Assembly: GCA_903854235.1 (NCBI GenBank)
Contig: CAINVV010000144.1
Span: 1-42,140 of the forward strand
Source: an uncultured Bacteroidia bacterium
Lineage (GTDB): Bacteria > Bacteroidota > Bacteroidia > Bacteroidales > Prolixibacteraceae
Reading direction: 5' to 3'
Length of the DNA stretch: 42,140 bases
Position 1 is the stretch's first letter. Each line of letters opens with the position of its first letter. Below, piece by piece: positions 7,902 to 16,456 of the stretch. The notes beneath the pieces are model-generated. The model had not been told where the DNA came from and searched no databases. It was given only the letters and a program-made list of their open reading frames with translations. Position numbers and translations under genes: made by a program.

Positions 7902-9353
7902 TTAATTTATTTTTTTGGAGAAACAGCGAATCCAGTCTACTTCAAAACGGTGCGGAAGCAATTGTTCATTTACCTCACCATGAAGAGAGGTGAGCAAATG
8001 AAAAAACAGCGGCTCATTGAGCGAAATGGAATTGCTGTAAACTTCTTTCCCGTTAATTCTCCAAACCAATTGATCGCCAAACAATTCCAGACGGAAAATA
8101 TGGTATTTCCCATCATTTAGTCCATTCAATTTCTTGTATTTGACGCCAGCGTCACCTGTTTTCTCAATAATGCCAAGACCCACCCCCTTTTGGGTACTGC
8201 GGAATAGGTCGATTTGTGGAAAAGGCTTTTCTCCTGTCAGGGAAAAAGCGGAGATGATGGTGGCATCTTTCCTGAACCTGACTTTGGCCTCCAGAACTCC
8301 CTCCCTGATTCTGAAAAAGTCGGCACTGTTTAGAATAGCAGAAGAATAATCGTGCTGATTGGGCATCAATCCCAGTGAAGCGTTCCAGACCTTACCCTCA
8401 ACCTTCTCCTTTTTGGCCCATATCAATAGGGTATTGTTACTTAATTCAATATTTTTCAAGCCATTGTATCCCTGCTTCTCATTTTGCTGGGAAAAACTGG
8501 CACCCAAAAGTTTGTATCCCCACCAATTTTCCGGTTGCCACCGCTCCGTATCCAATTTTTTATCCCCAAAATTTTCGTCGAAACTCACTGACCATTTCTC
8601 GAAGAAATCCAACTCCTTGGCCTGCTTCAACTTCCTGTAATCAGTCATGAACTTACTCTTGTCCAAGGCGCTGAACAACACTATATTTTGATGCTCTTCG
8701 CTTTTCTGAAATCTGTTTTTATCTTTCAGGTAGGCGACACGCTGTTTGAATATTTCCGATGCTGTCAGCTTTTCCAACTCTTCCAGACGCTTCAACTCAT
8801 CAGAATCAACCGTCTTTAAATAATTGTAGTAACGTTCAGAGTGCCCAAATTTTCTCCAGAAGGAGATGGCGCCACTTTTTTGGAGGAGTCGAAATTCCTT
8901 TAACAGCTGATAGTCAGGTGATTTTACAAATTCCTTCTTTTTTAGTGCCGATTTTCTGCTTTCAAACGCTGGAGATTCAACCTCCATCTTCAAAAAAGTA
9001 AACCTTTCTAGTTCCGCTCCTTTCAGAATCTGTTCAAGCCTTTTCAATTTATCAGAACCGGAAATATTCCTGTAATTTTTTATGGAAGAGGAGTTGGCCA
9101 GAAGCTTTTGTTCCTTCAACCACTTATCCTCCGTGCTCTCCCTGAAATGCAGGGCTTCAACATCCCTTTTGTGTTGCTGGAAAGCGGCTGAACCAATCAG
9201 GTTCTTCAAATCCTCAAACTGTTTCAACTCGACCGAACGTTCCATCTGATTCAGTTCGTCCCGCATCCTGGTCAACTTATCCCACCTGGCATCCAGCTGG
9301 CCGGCAGATGGAATCAGCCCTAAAGCATATTTCAGTCTAAAAGCGATGGTCAT
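7902..9353 (-). CDS. Helical-repeat protein with degenerate GH16/concanavalin-like C-terminal domain
   Basis: This 483-residue protein has two parts. Residues about 20-260 are charged and helical, with a loose repeat of about 50-60 residues (patterns such as LKRLEELEKLTASEIFKQR and LKRLEQILKGAELERF, SPDYQLLKEFRLLQKSG, SKFMTDYRKLKQAKELDFF). Residues about 265-480 resemble a GH16-type jelly roll, starting with FDENFGDKKLDTERW. The GH16 catalytic signature (ExDxxE) is replaced by QIDLFRS at 380-386, so both catalytic Glu positions appear lost. It may therefore bind rather than cleave glycans. No signal peptide is visible, which is odd for a glycan-binding protein. A -7 box (9376-9383) supports the start. 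The domain calls are by eye. Confidence 0.6.
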   Translation of the reverse strand: MTIAFRLKYALGLIPSAGQLDARWDKLTRMRDELNQMERSVELKQFEDLKNLIGSAAFQQHKRDVEALHFRESTEDKWLKEQKLLANSSSIKNYRNISGSDKLKRLEQILKGAELERFTFLKMEVESPAFESRKSALKKKEFVKSPDYQLLKEFRLLQKSGAISFWRKFGHSERYYNYLKTVDSDELKRLEELEKLTASEIFKQRVAYLKDKNRFQKSEEHQNIVLFSALDKSKFMTDYRKLKQAKELDFFEKWSVSFDENFGDKKLDTERWQPENWWGYKLLGASFSQQNEKQGYNGLKNIELSNNTLLIWAKKEKVEGKVWNASLGLMPNQHDYSSAILNSADFFRIREGVLEAKVRFRKDATIISAFSLTGEKPFPQIDLFRSTQKGVGLGIIEKTGDAGVKYKKLNGLNDGKYHIFRLELFGDQLVWRINGKEVYSNSISLNEPLFFHLLTSLHGEVNEQLLPHRFEVDWIRCFSKKIN

Positions 9354-9375
9354 ACTCGTGAAATTGGTTATTGAA

Positions 9376-9383
9376 CAAATTTA
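9376..9383 (-). promoter_or_regulatory. -7 box for the GH16-like/PAS operon
   Basis: The minus strand reads TAAATTTG, an exact TAnnTTTG match 22 bp upstream of the ATG at 9353. It lies back to back with the plus-strand box at 9407-9414. Confidence 0.5.
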
Positions 9384-9406
9384 AAATAATCCAAGGAAAA
9401 AAAGGC

Positions 9407-9414
9407 TAATTTTG
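9407..9414 (+). promoter_or_regulatory. -7 box for the RsmF-like gene, fixes its start
   Basis: TAATTTTG matches TAnnTTTG and ends 15 bp before the ATG at 9430. The possible TTG start at 9412 is part of this box, so translation must begin at 9430, which leaves a leader of about 10 nt. Confidence 0.5.
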
Positions 9415-9429
9415 GCAAAAAGAGTTCAA

Positions 9430-10851
9430 ATGATCGTACTTCCCGAGTCTTTTGAGAGGAGAATGAAAATAATGATGGGTAATGATTTCCCTGCATTCAG
9501 TCAGTCTCTTGCCAATGGCCTCTTCCATTCCATCCGGATCAACCCCCGAAAAATAACCAACTTGCCAGATTTAGAGGCTGTTCCAACTTGTTCAACGGGA
9601 TATTTTCTCGAGCAGCGTCCCATCTTTACACTGGATCCCCTCTTTCACGCAGGTGCTTATTATGTTCAGGAATCCAGTTCGATGTTCCTGGAACAATACC
9701 TGAAACAATTTGGCAAAAAGAAACTGAAGGTACTCGATTTGTGTGCTGCCCCGGGAGGTAAATCCACCCATCTGAACGCACTGCTGTCGGATGACTCGCT
9801 CCTGATAAGCAATGAAGTGATTCACGCCCGAGCCCAGATCCTCTCCGAAAACCTGAAAAAATGGGGGAATCACAATGTTATCGTTACCTGCAATGACCCA
9901 AAGGATTTTTCGCGTTTGCCAGGTTTTTTCGATATCATAGTCGTCGATGCTCCCTGTTCAGGGGAAGGGCTCTTCAGAAAGGATCCCTCGGCCATGGAGG
10001 AGTGGTCGGAGGAGAATGCTGCACACTGCGCCCTGCGGCAGCGAAGAATCCTGGCAGATGTATGGCCCTCCCTGGCAGAAGGCGGAATGCTCCTATACAG
10101 CACCTGTACCTACAATCCCGTCGAAAATGAGGAAAACATCCAATGGCTGTCAGAATTTGCCCGAACTGAGCCACATGCGCTGAATATCCCGGAATCCTGG
10201 GGTGTAGTTACCACGGAAGCAAATGGATATCCCTGCTACCGGTTCTATCCCCATCTGGTAAAAGGAGAAGGATATTTTACCGCGGCTGTCAGAAAACTGG
10301 AAGGGAATCCTCAGGAACCCCGACAGAAATTCAAGTCCACCCTGCCCCTTGCAAACAAAGCAGAACAGTCCCTGATCAGCGGACTACTCCAACAATTGCC
10401 CATCTCCCTCCTCAATTTCGAAGGAAATTATCTGGCTTTTCCAACAGACAGGTTAACGGAGCTGGATCAGGTGAAAGCAACCCTCCGGATCATTCACGCT
10501 GGGGTCAAGGTCTGTGAAATCAAGCAGGGAAATGTCATCCCTGCCCACGAACTGGCGCTCTCAACCCTAACCAACAAGAATTTTTTTCCATCCGTTGATC
10601 TTACGCTTGAACAATCCCTTCATTATCTGAAGAGGGAAGACTTTATGCCTGATTTGAAGGAGAAAGGATGGAACATGTTCACCTACCTGAACCATCCGGT
10701 AGGCTGGGCAAAAAATATCGGAAACAGATTCAACAACAGTTATCCGAAAGAGTGGCGCATCAGAATGTCAACAAGTGAATATACTGGCGAAAAACTGATG
10801 GAGGAAGCGAGGAAGTTCCCAATAAAAAGAGATATAAGTGAGGAGAAATGA
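9430..10851 (+). CDS. RsmF/NOL1-type rRNA cytosine-C5 methyltransferase
   Basis: The 473-residue protein has an N-terminal targeting region (1-95, including SIRINPRK and YYVQESSSM), a Rossmann methyltransferase core and a C-terminal RNA-binding part (about 300-473) of the RsmF type. Core motifs: SAM-binding LCAAPGGKST (105-113), DAPCSGEG (173-180, with Cys176 releasing the product) and STCTYNP (224-230, with nucleophile Cys226). It should methylate a cytosine in rRNA, probably 16S. The last nine codons are repeat-like (AGATATAAGTGAGGAG) and merge into the inverted repeat that follows, so the C-terminal tail is probably not conserved. Family assignment is secure; the exact rRNA site is not. 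Confidence 0.9.
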   Translation: MIVLPESFERRMKIMMGNDFPAFSQSLANGLFHSIRINPRKITNLPDLEAVPTCSTGYFLEQRPIFTLDPLFHAGAYYVQESSSMFLEQYLKQFGKKKLKVLDLCAAPGGKSTHLNALLSDDSLLISNEVIHARAQILSENLKKWGNHNVIVTCNDPKDFSRLPGFFDIIVVDAPCSGEGLFRKDPSAMEEWSEENAAHCALRQRRILADVWPSLAEGGMLLYSTCTYNPVENEENIQWLSEFARTEPHALNIPESWGVVTTEANGYPCYRFYPHLVKGEGYFTAAVRKLEGNPQEPRQKFKSTLPLANKAEQSLISGLLQQLPISLLNFEGNYLAFPTDRLTELDQVKATLRIIHAGVKVCEIKQGNVIPAHELALSTLTNKNFFPSVDLTLEQSLHYLKREDFMPDLKEKGWNMFTYLNHPVGWAKNIGNRFNNSYPKEWRIRMSTSEYTGEKLMEEARKFPIKRDISEEK

Positions 10852-10980
10852 GTTATAAGATATAAGACATGAGATTTAAGATGCTGTATGATAGCTTATT
10901 ATGTGTACCCTAGACTTTGTAACTCAAAACTTATATCTTATATCTTATCACTCATATCTTATAACTGATATCTCCTAACT
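10829..10980. repeat. AT-rich inverted repeat, copy 1
   Basis: The left arm is made of units like AGTTATAAGATATAAG (10851-10866, with related sequence back to 10829). The right arm (10930-10966) is the reverse complement type, with units CTTATATC. Arms are about 60 bp apart. The right arm matches positions 25336-25372 over 37 nt with one mismatch. It fills the gap between the convergent RsmF and nspC genes and supplies the last codons of the RsmF gene. Confidence 0.8.
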
Positions 10981-10983
10981 TTT

Positions 10984-12129
10984 TTAGTCCATCCTCCCCT
11001 TGTAATCGTTGTATCCGAATTTTCTTAAAAGGGTAAAACCTTTTTCACCATGCCAGATGCCGATGGAGGGATGTGCTACGCCATTGAACATAGTGGTTTT
11101 CACCATCGTATAATGAATCATATCTTCAAAAAGAATGGAATCACCGGGCCGGAGTGGATGGTCGAACGACCAATTTCCCATGTAATCACCTGCCAAACAC
11201 GAATTTCCACCCATTCGATACGCAAATTTTCCTTCCAGGGCTTCCTGGTAAGCACCTCTTATCTTAGGCTGATAGGGCATCTCGAGGCAATCGGGCATAT
11301 GGGCGGTAAAGGAGACATTTAAGATGGCCGTGCGGATTCCCTTGTTTTCGACTACATCCACCACGGAGGACAGCAAAAACCCGGTTTCCCAGGCAAAGGC
11401 GCTGCCAGGTTCCAGAATGACAGAGAGATTTCTCCACCGCGATTTGAAGGCTTTCAGGACCCGTGTCAAATGGTCTCTGTCATAATCCTTGCGGGTCATT
11501 AGATGGCCCCCCCCCAGATTCACCCATTTCAATTGACCCAGAAATTTGCCAAACCGGGATTCAAAGGCCTCCAGTGTTTTCTCCAGATCGTAGGAACTCG
11601 ATTCGCACAGGGTGTGAAAATGAAATCCTTCTACTACGCCTGGTAGGTTATCCCCAAGTTGTTCGGCAGTAATACCCAGTCTTGCACCCGGGGCACAAGG
11701 ATTGTACAGTTCAGTCTGAACTTCTGAAAATTCAGGATTAACCCGTAATCCGATTGAGATTTTACGGTCATAATTTTGGACCTGCTCTTTGAACCTCTCA
11801 AGTTGGAAAAGCGAATTAAAGCTAATGTGGGAGGAATATCTCAAAACATCTCCAAAATCTTCTTCCGTAAAGGCTGGAGAATAGGTGTGGGCAAGGGAAT
11901 GCATCTCTTCAAAAGCCAGCCTGGCTTCATTGGCACCACTCGCCGTCGCTCCGGAGATGTACTCCCGCACAATGGGAAAAACCTTCCAAAGCGAGAATCC
12001 CTTGAAGGCAAGGATGATCTCAACACCCGCCTCCCGACTGACACTCCTTATCTTTTCAAGATTCCCACGAAGTAGTTTCTCTTCAATGACGTAACAAGGG
12101 TTTGGTATTTTGGTGAAATCAATAGACAT
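10984..12129 (-). CDS. nspC: Carboxynorspermidine/carboxyspermidine decarboxylase
   Basis: The 381-residue protein is the usual length for NspC. It belongs to the alanine racemase-fold, PLP-dependent decarboxylases. The Schiff-base Lys is Lys43 in AFKGFS. Other conserved blocks are SGATASGANEARLA, FHFHTLCESS, WVNLGGGH, LEPGSAF and GNSCLAGD (family C-terminal active-site Cys). It decarboxylates carboxy(nor)spermidine in the alternative spermidine pathway used by Bacteroidota. The partner dehydrogenase gene is not in the window. A -7 box (12202-12209) lies 72 bp upstream. A run of nine C residues lies within the gene near 11509. Confidence 0.93.
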   Translation of the reverse strand: MSIDFTKIPNPCYVIEEKLLRGNLEKIRSVSREAGVEIILAFKGFSLWKVFPIVREYISGATASGANEARLAFEEMHSLAHTYSPAFTEEDFGDVLRYSSHISFNSLFQLERFKEQVQNYDRKISIGLRVNPEFSEVQTELYNPCAPGARLGITAEQLGDNLPGVVEGFHFHTLCESSSYDLEKTLEAFESRFGKFLGQLKWVNLGGGHLMTRKDYDRDHLTRVLKAFKSRWRNLSVILEPGSAFAWETGFLLSSVVDVVENKGIRTAILNVSFTAHMPDCLEMPYQPKIRGAYQEALEGKFAYRMGGNSCLAGDYMGNWSFDHPLRPGDSILFEDMIHYTMVKTTMFNGVAHPSIGIWHGEKGFTLLRKFGYNDYKGRMD

Positions 12130-12201
12130 GAAATGATCATTATAAAAGGTTGAATATGCTTGAAGGGCTTAATTGAAATGAGAGTATTATTGTAAGTACT
12201 G

Positions 12202-12209
12202 CAAAGATA
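12202..12209 (-). promoter_or_regulatory. -7 box for nspC
   Basis: The minus strand reads TATCTTTG, an exact match to TAnnTTTG, giving a leader of about 65 nt before the nspC ATG. No -33 element at the expected distance. Confidence 0.45.
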
Positions 12210-12300
12210 GCGTTTATCCTTCAAAATTACTGGGCCCCATGCCGTAGGGTGCACAATGCCATCCTGCCATACAAACTTTTCAAACCTTTCAATCTTCGCC

Positions 12301-12591
12301 TCATTTCAATACAATCGCCTTCACGATGGAGGTGCCTGCGTGGTTGTTGACGGCACGCAGGATGTCGTTACGCATCATAAAAAGTTCGTTTCTTACAATG
12401 GATGAATTCAGGTGGATGTACAAGGTTTCATTCTTGATGTAGATGGAGGTCGTTGCCCTTGCGATCGGCTTGCCAATGATGGATTCCCAAGAGCTGACGG
12501 CGTCTACTTCTGCCAGTTTTCTGTCGAACTTCGACTCCTTGAGGAAGCTTTTAATGGCACTTCCCAGCGAATGAATCTCACTTCTTCTCAT
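12301..12591 (-). CDS. DUF721 family protein (DciA-like)
   Basis: The 96-residue protein matches DUF721: an N-terminal helix with LGSAIKSFLKES, the block AVSSWESIIGKPIARATTSIYIKNETLYIHLNSS, and a helix with VRNELFMMRNDILRAVN. DciA-type members help load the replicative helicase DnaB; for this short Bacteroidota version that role is an inference. Its ATG overlaps the recF stop codon (ATGA), so the two are translationally coupled. The recF-DUF721 pairing fits a replication/repair role. Confidence 0.8.
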   Translation of the reverse strand: MRRSEIHSLGSAIKSFLKESKFDRKLAEVDAVSSWESIIGKPIARATTSIYIKNETLYIHLNSSIVRNELFMMRNDILRAVNNHAGTSIVKAIVLK

Positions 12592-13706
12592 GACTTTTCC
12601 AAAATATCATTGATTCTGCCCTTTTCTACGACGAAGATTCTGAAATCGTCGCCTCCTGCTTCCTTTAGTATCCCGTCCAGGTGTTCCCTATTCGTATCCG
12701 TGATGAAAATCTGCCCGAAGTGATCATCCGCCACCAGTTTAACGATCTCCTCCACCCTTCCACTGTCTAATTTGTCGAAGAGATCGTCCAGCAGTAGGAT
12801 GGGTTTCACGCGGTTCAGGGAGCGAACAAAATCGAACTGGGCAAATTTAAGGGCAATCAGGTAGGTTTTGTTTTGTCCCTGAGAGCCAAGCCGCTTGATG
12901 GGATATCCTCCCAATTTAAGTTCCAGGTCATCCTTGTGAATACCCGCCGTTGTAAATTGCAACAAGCGGTCTTTTGCAAAAGATTGGGTCAGTAACTGAC
13001 CAAAATCCTGTTCATTCAGCTGGGAACCATATTCTAGGGAAACCTCTTCATTGCCACCGGATATCAGGGTATAATATTTTTGAAATACAGGCAAGAGCTC
13101 CTGCAAAAACTGTCCTCTTTTCCTGTGAATTTTTTCTCCAAGACTGATTAGTTGATCATCCCAGATGGCAAAAATGTCGGCATCGACAGAAGACTGACCG
13201 GCATAATTTTTCAGCAAAACATTTCTTTGCAACAAAACCCGGTTGTATTTGACCAGCCATTCCAGGTAGGTTCTGTCGTATTGCGAGATGACGCTGTCCA
13301 TAAAGCGGCGGCGCTCCTCGCTCCCACCCTGGATTAACACTGAATCGGCCGGCGAGATCATCACCAGGGGAAGCAATCCAATGTGGTCGGAGAATCGTTC
13401 GTACTCTTTTTTGTTTCTTCTGATTTTCTTCTTCTGACCGGTTTTAAAACCACAATGAATCTCCTCTTTGGCTTCAAGTACCTCATATTTCCCTTGTAGG
13501 GCAAAAAACTCCTCCCCATGTCGTACATTTTGGGAATCGGGGTTGTTGAAGTAGCTCTTGCAGAAAGATAAATAGTATATGGCATCCAGCAGATTGGTTT
13601 TACCGACTCCGTTGTTCCCGATAAAACAGTTTAGTTTCTTTGAAAAAGTAAGGGTGGCCTCTCCAAAATTTTTATAATTCAACACAGAAAGCTCCCTGAT
13701 AAACAT
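12588..13706 (-). CDS. recF: DNA replication and repair protein RecF
   Basis: With the ATG at 13706 the protein has 372 residues, the normal RecF length. It starts MFIRELSVLNYKNF and has the Walker A motif GNNGVGKTN (30-38), the ABC signature GSQGQNKT region, and Walker B ILLLDDLFDKLD followed by a D-loop. RecF helps load RecA at gapped DNA. The upstream frame to 13844 has no conserved sequence, and a TAGATTTG -7 box (13727-13734) lies just before 13706, so the longer start is wrong. It overlaps DUF721 by 4 bp. Confidence 0.95.
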   Translation of the reverse strand: MFIRELSVLNYKNFGEATLTFSKKLNCFIGNNGVGKTNLLDAIYYLSFCKSYFNNPDSQNVRHGEEFFALQGKYEVLEAKEEIHCGFKTGQKKKIRRNKKEYERFSDHIGLLPLVMISPADSVLIQGGSEERRRFMDSVISQYDRTYLEWLVKYNRVLLQRNVLLKNYAGQSSVDADIFAIWDDQLISLGEKIHRKRGQFLQELLPVFQKYYTLISGGNEEVSLEYGSQLNEQDFGQLLTQSFAKDRLLQFTTAGIHKDDLELKLGGYPIKRLGSQGQNKTYLIALKFAQFDFVRSLNRVKPILLLDDLFDKLDSGRVEEIVKLVADDHFGQIFITDTNREHLDGILKEAGGDDFRIFVVEKGRINDILEKS

Positions 13707-13726
13707 GATTACTTTTTTTTGATCTA

Positions 13727-13734
13727 CAAATCTA
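13727..13734 (-). promoter_or_regulatory. -7 box for recF-DUF721
   Basis: The minus strand reads TAGATTTG, an exact TAnnTTTG match, 20 bp before the chosen recF ATG. It supports the start at 13706. Confidence 0.5.
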
Positions 13735-13848
13735 AACTTTTTAGGTAAGTTATTTTTGACCGGTTGGGCTATTTGCAAACAAAAAATGGAACGCAGAGCT
13801 GAAAATCTGTTGAAAATCCCAAAAACCCTGACTATATTTTCCAAATTA

Positions 13849-13880
13849 TTGCGCTCGTTTGTTAAAAACGATTATTTTTG
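13849..13880 (+). promoter_or_regulatory. Promoter of the TPR membrane protein gene (-33 TTG, -7 TATTTTTG)
   Basis: TTG at 13849-13851, a 21-bp spacer, then TATTTTTG at 13873-13880, which fits the Bacteroidota sigma-A spacing of about 19-21 bp. The ATG follows 44 bp later. It is divergent from recF. Confidence 0.6.
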
Positions 13881-13924
13881 CACACGCATACAAAAAAGCA
13901 TTCCAATTAAGTGAACTATAAGTT

Positions 13925-14611
13925 ATGAGCAAAGAGAAAAAGGTACAGGCCAATGAGAATCTGAAAGAAGTTGAACATGCATTGACTACTGCTGAGTTGT
14001 TTTTTGAAAAAAACGCAAAAATAATCTCCATCGTTTTTGGAGCGGCTGTAGTGGTGGCCCTTTTGTTGCTCGCAACACACCGTTTTTACACCATTCCTCA
14101 CGAAACAAAAGCCAGGGAGCAGATCTTTACGGCAGAGCAATATTTTGAAAAGGACTCTTTTAACCTCGCCCTGAATGGCGATGGAAACTATCCCGGAGTT
14201 CTGGATATCATCGACAATTATGGCCGTACTCCAGCTGGAAAACTGGCCAGGTATTACGCCGGTATCTCCTATCTTCATCTTGGAAAATACAAGGAGGCCA
14301 TCAATTTCCTGGAAGATTTCAAAACAGATGACCTGTTGTTAAAACCAGTTGCCACCGGTGCCATCGGAGATGCTTATGCGGAACTTGGCAACAAGGAGAA
14401 AGCACTCAAATATTACGTAGAGGCTGCAGAGATGAAAGCCAATAGCTTTACAACTCCCATCTACCTGCTGAAAGAGGGTAGAATGCTGGAGAGCATGGGA
14501 AACAAGGAGAAAGCGCTTGCAGTGTACAAGACCATCAAGGACAAATACGGTGACAGCAACGAAGGCCGGTTGGTTGAAAAATACATCGCCCGTCTGACTG
14601 CAACCAACTAG
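13925..14611 (+). CDS. Membrane-anchored tetratricopeptide repeat protein (YfgM-like)
   Basis: The 228-residue protein has a charged cytoplasmic N-terminus (1-33), one transmembrane helix (about 34-52, IISIVFGAAVVVALLLLA) and a periplasmic part with TPR-like repeats (RYYAGISYLHLGKYKEAINFLEDF, GAIGDAYAELGNKEKALKYYVEAAE, EGRMLESMGNKEKALAVYKTIKDKY). This is the layout of YfgM/TPR_21 proteins, which work as ancillary Sec-translocon chaperones in E. coli. That function is only inferred here. The gene has its own promoter (13849-13880) and terminator (14626-14661), so it is probably monocistronic. Confidence 0.75.
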   Translation: MSKEKKVQANENLKEVEHALTTAELFFEKNAKIISIVFGAAVVVALLLLATHRFYTIPHETKAREQIFTAEQYFEKDSFNLALNGDGNYPGVLDIIDNYGRTPAGKLARYYAGISYLHLGKYKEAINFLEDFKTDDLLLKPVATGAIGDAYAELGNKEKALKYYVEAAEMKANSFTTPIYLLKEGRMLESMGNKEKALAVYKTIKDKYGDSNEGRLVEKYIARLTATN

Positions 14612-14625
14612 ATTAAAAAATTTTC

Positions 14626-14661
14626 AAAAAAACCTCGTCCATCCGGCGAGGTTTTTTTTTG
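14626..14661 (+). terminator. Rho-independent terminator of the TPR gene
   Basis: Stem AACCTCG (14631-14637) with CGAGGTT (14647-14653), 9-nt loop, preceded by an A run and followed by a T run. Confidence 0.85.
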
Positions 14662-14669
14662 TACATTTG
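14662..14669 (+). promoter_or_regulatory. -7 box of the DJ-1 family gene
   Basis: TACATTTG matches TAnnTTTG and starts directly after the upstream terminator. The ATG follows at 14697. Confidence 0.45.
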
Positions 14670-14696
14670 TGTATAAACCGTTTCAAACCATTCCGA

Positions 14697-15248
14697 ATGA
14701 AAAAGACCATTCTTGTTCATCTGGCTACCGGTTTTGAAGAGACCGAAGCTGTTACCATCATCGACGTGCTCAGACGTGCAAATCTGGATGTAACGACAGT
14801 TTCCATTACAGGAACACTGAAAGTTACAGGAGCACACAACATTTCCCTGGAGGCGGACCAGCTGTACGATGAAGCGGATTATGCCCACGCAGCCATGATC
14901 ATCCTTCCGGGTGGGATGCCCGGAACCACCAACCTAATGAACCACAAGGGACTTGCCGGACAACTCACCCTTTTCAATCACGAGAAACGATGGATCGGTG
15001 CCATCTGTGCAGCGCCCATGATTCTGGGATCTCTCGGCATTCTTCAGGATAAAAAAGCAGTTTGCTATCCTGGCTTCGAGACAAAGCTCACAGGTGCCCA
15101 AGTATTACAAGTGCCCACTATCGTCGATGAACACCTCATTACCGGTAGAGGTGTCGGTACTGCCCTGGATTTTTCACTGCTGATTGTTCGCCTACTAAAG
15201 GGTGAAGCAGTTGCTGCTGAACTCCGAACCAGCCTGGTTATCTATTGA
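14697..15248 (+). CDS. DJ-1/PfpI (YajL/ThiJ-like) family protein
   Basis: The 183-residue protein is a full-length DJ-1 family member: LATGFEETEAV with the conserved Glu14/15 near the N-terminus, ILPGGMPG (70-76), and the reactive Cys104 in GAICAAP. Later blocks include CYPGFE and ITGRGVGTALDF, as in YajL/ThiJ. Members act in oxidative or carbonyl-stress protection, or as glyoxalase/deglycase; the precise activity is disputed for the family and cannot be told from sequence. The longer frame from 14667 begins within the promoter box, so I used 14697. Confidence 0.9.
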   Translation: MKKTILVHLATGFEETEAVTIIDVLRRANLDVTTVSITGTLKVTGAHNISLEADQLYDEADYAHAAMIILPGGMPGTTNLMNHKGLAGQLTLFNHEKRWIGAICAAPMILGSLGILQDKKAVCYPGFETKLTGAQVLQVPTIVDEHLITGRGVGTALDFSLLIVRLLKGEAVAAELRTSLVIY

Positions 15249-15330
15249 GCTTACGGGTCTGACTTTGGCTAAATTTAGGATCCAGCCATTTTTTTCACAG
15301 AACCAACAGGACAAATTTACCTCCGTTTGT

Positions 15331-16104
15331 ATGCAACCTACAACCATTCCATCCTCCACTCCGCTTCTAACTGGTTTGTCGGCAGAGGCTAAAAACCTAA
15401 TCATCGAGATCCTCAGCTTTTGTCAAGCTCATTCGGATGAAAAGTTCGTCCGAAAATATGCAATCTATTTTAGGGAAGGAACTTCGGAGTATGATGCCTA
15501 TGGTGTGGATCCGCAATTGACCGTTGGAAAGGTGAAAGAATTATCTGGCAGAAAGGAAATAACCATTGATCTGCTCTTGGAGGCAGCTCCTGAGCTGCTA
15601 AAAAGTGGAAAACAGGAAGAGGCAATGTTTCTGCTGCTATTGGTGGAGAAAAATTTAAAACAGCTGGAAGCCCATCATTATGCAAATATCAGCAAATGGT
15701 TCGAAGTTGGGATCATCAATTGGGCCCAATGTGATATGCTCTGTGCCAAAATTCTTCCTTGGTTTTTTCTCAAAAAAATGGTTCCGCTTTCAAATCTGGC
15801 AGAATGGCAAAAATCTCCATTCCGGTTTCAGCGCCGTGCAATTGCCGTTCCATTGATCAAATTACTCAAATCCACTGATGACTATTCCCAGTTTTTTGAG
15901 CTGATCACTCCGCTGATGATGGATACGGAACGGGTGGTTCACCAGGGTTTGGGCTGGTTTTTACGGGAATCCTGGAAAAAGCAACCGGCACAAACTGAGG
16001 AATTTTTAATGGGATGGAAGGACCAGTCTGCCCGTTTAATCTTCCAGTATGCCACTGAAAAAATGACCAAAGAGCAACGTCTACGCTTCAGGAAGTCAAA
16101 ATAA
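15331..16104 (+). CDS. DNA alkylation repair protein, AlkD-like HEAT-repeat glycosylase
   Basis: With the ATG at 15331 the protein has 257 residues. It matches the DNA_alkylation family: helical HEAT-like repeats, KFVRKYAIYFREGTSEYDAYGVDPQ near the N-terminus, then FRFQRRAIAVPLIKLLK and VHQGLGWFLRESWKK, the last two being regions that contact DNA in AlkD. The family removes N3/N7-alkylated purines. The frame continues upstream to 15202 across the end of the DJ-1 gene, but conserved sequence begins only after 15331. I did not confirm the catalytic Asp by alignment. Confidence 0.8.
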   Translation: MQPTTIPSSTPLLTGLSAEAKNLIIEILSFCQAHSDEKFVRKYAIYFREGTSEYDAYGVDPQLTVGKVKELSGRKEITIDLLLEAAPELLKSGKQEEAMFLLLLVEKNLKQLEAHHYANISKWFEVGIINWAQCDMLCAKILPWFFLKKMVPLSNLAEWQKSPFRFQRRAIAVPLIKLLKSTDDYSQFFELITPLMMDTERVVHQGLGWFLRESWKKQPAQTEEFLMGWKDQSARLIFQYATEKMTKEQRLRFRKSK

Positions 16105-16243
16105 GGCACCTTCCCTTGACCTGATGCAGCGAATTCAACAGGCAAACCAAAAATCATTTTGAAAACTATTAAGCTTACGTTTGCGCCGAGTGAACCACAC
16201 AGGTTATTTTCTGAATATTTTCGTTCCTTTACAAAAAAAAATC

Positions 16244-16456
16244 ATGCTCAACTGGATCAAAAAAAGAAAAGTAAATTTCATTTTCCTTCTGCTTGGTGGA
16301 TTGAGTGGGTTTTGCTATTGGAAATTTGTGGGATGCAGTTCCGGTTCCTGCCCGATCACCTCTCACTGGCATGCGAGTATGCTTTATGGCATGTTGTTGG
16401 GCTGGTTGGTGGCTGATTTGATCCTCTCTTTCAAAAAGGGGAATCCAAAGGCATAG
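16244..16456 (+). CDS. Small DUF6132-like membrane protein
   Basis: The 70-residue protein has two hydrophobic helices (about 9-29 and 44-62) around a cysteine loop, KFVGCSSGSCPITSHW. The CxxGxCxxT loop is characteristic of DUF6132, a small Bacteroidota membrane family of unknown function. The two Cys residues may hold a metal or form a disulfide, but that is a guess. The ATG at 16244 precedes the conserved part; a longer frame to 16181 exists. The stop is immediately next to the stop of the convergent tilS gene, with no space for a terminator between them. Confidence 0.7.
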   Translation: MLNWIKKRKVNFIFLLLGGLSGFCYWKFVGCSSGSCPITSHWHASMLYGMLLGWLVADLILSFKKGNPKA

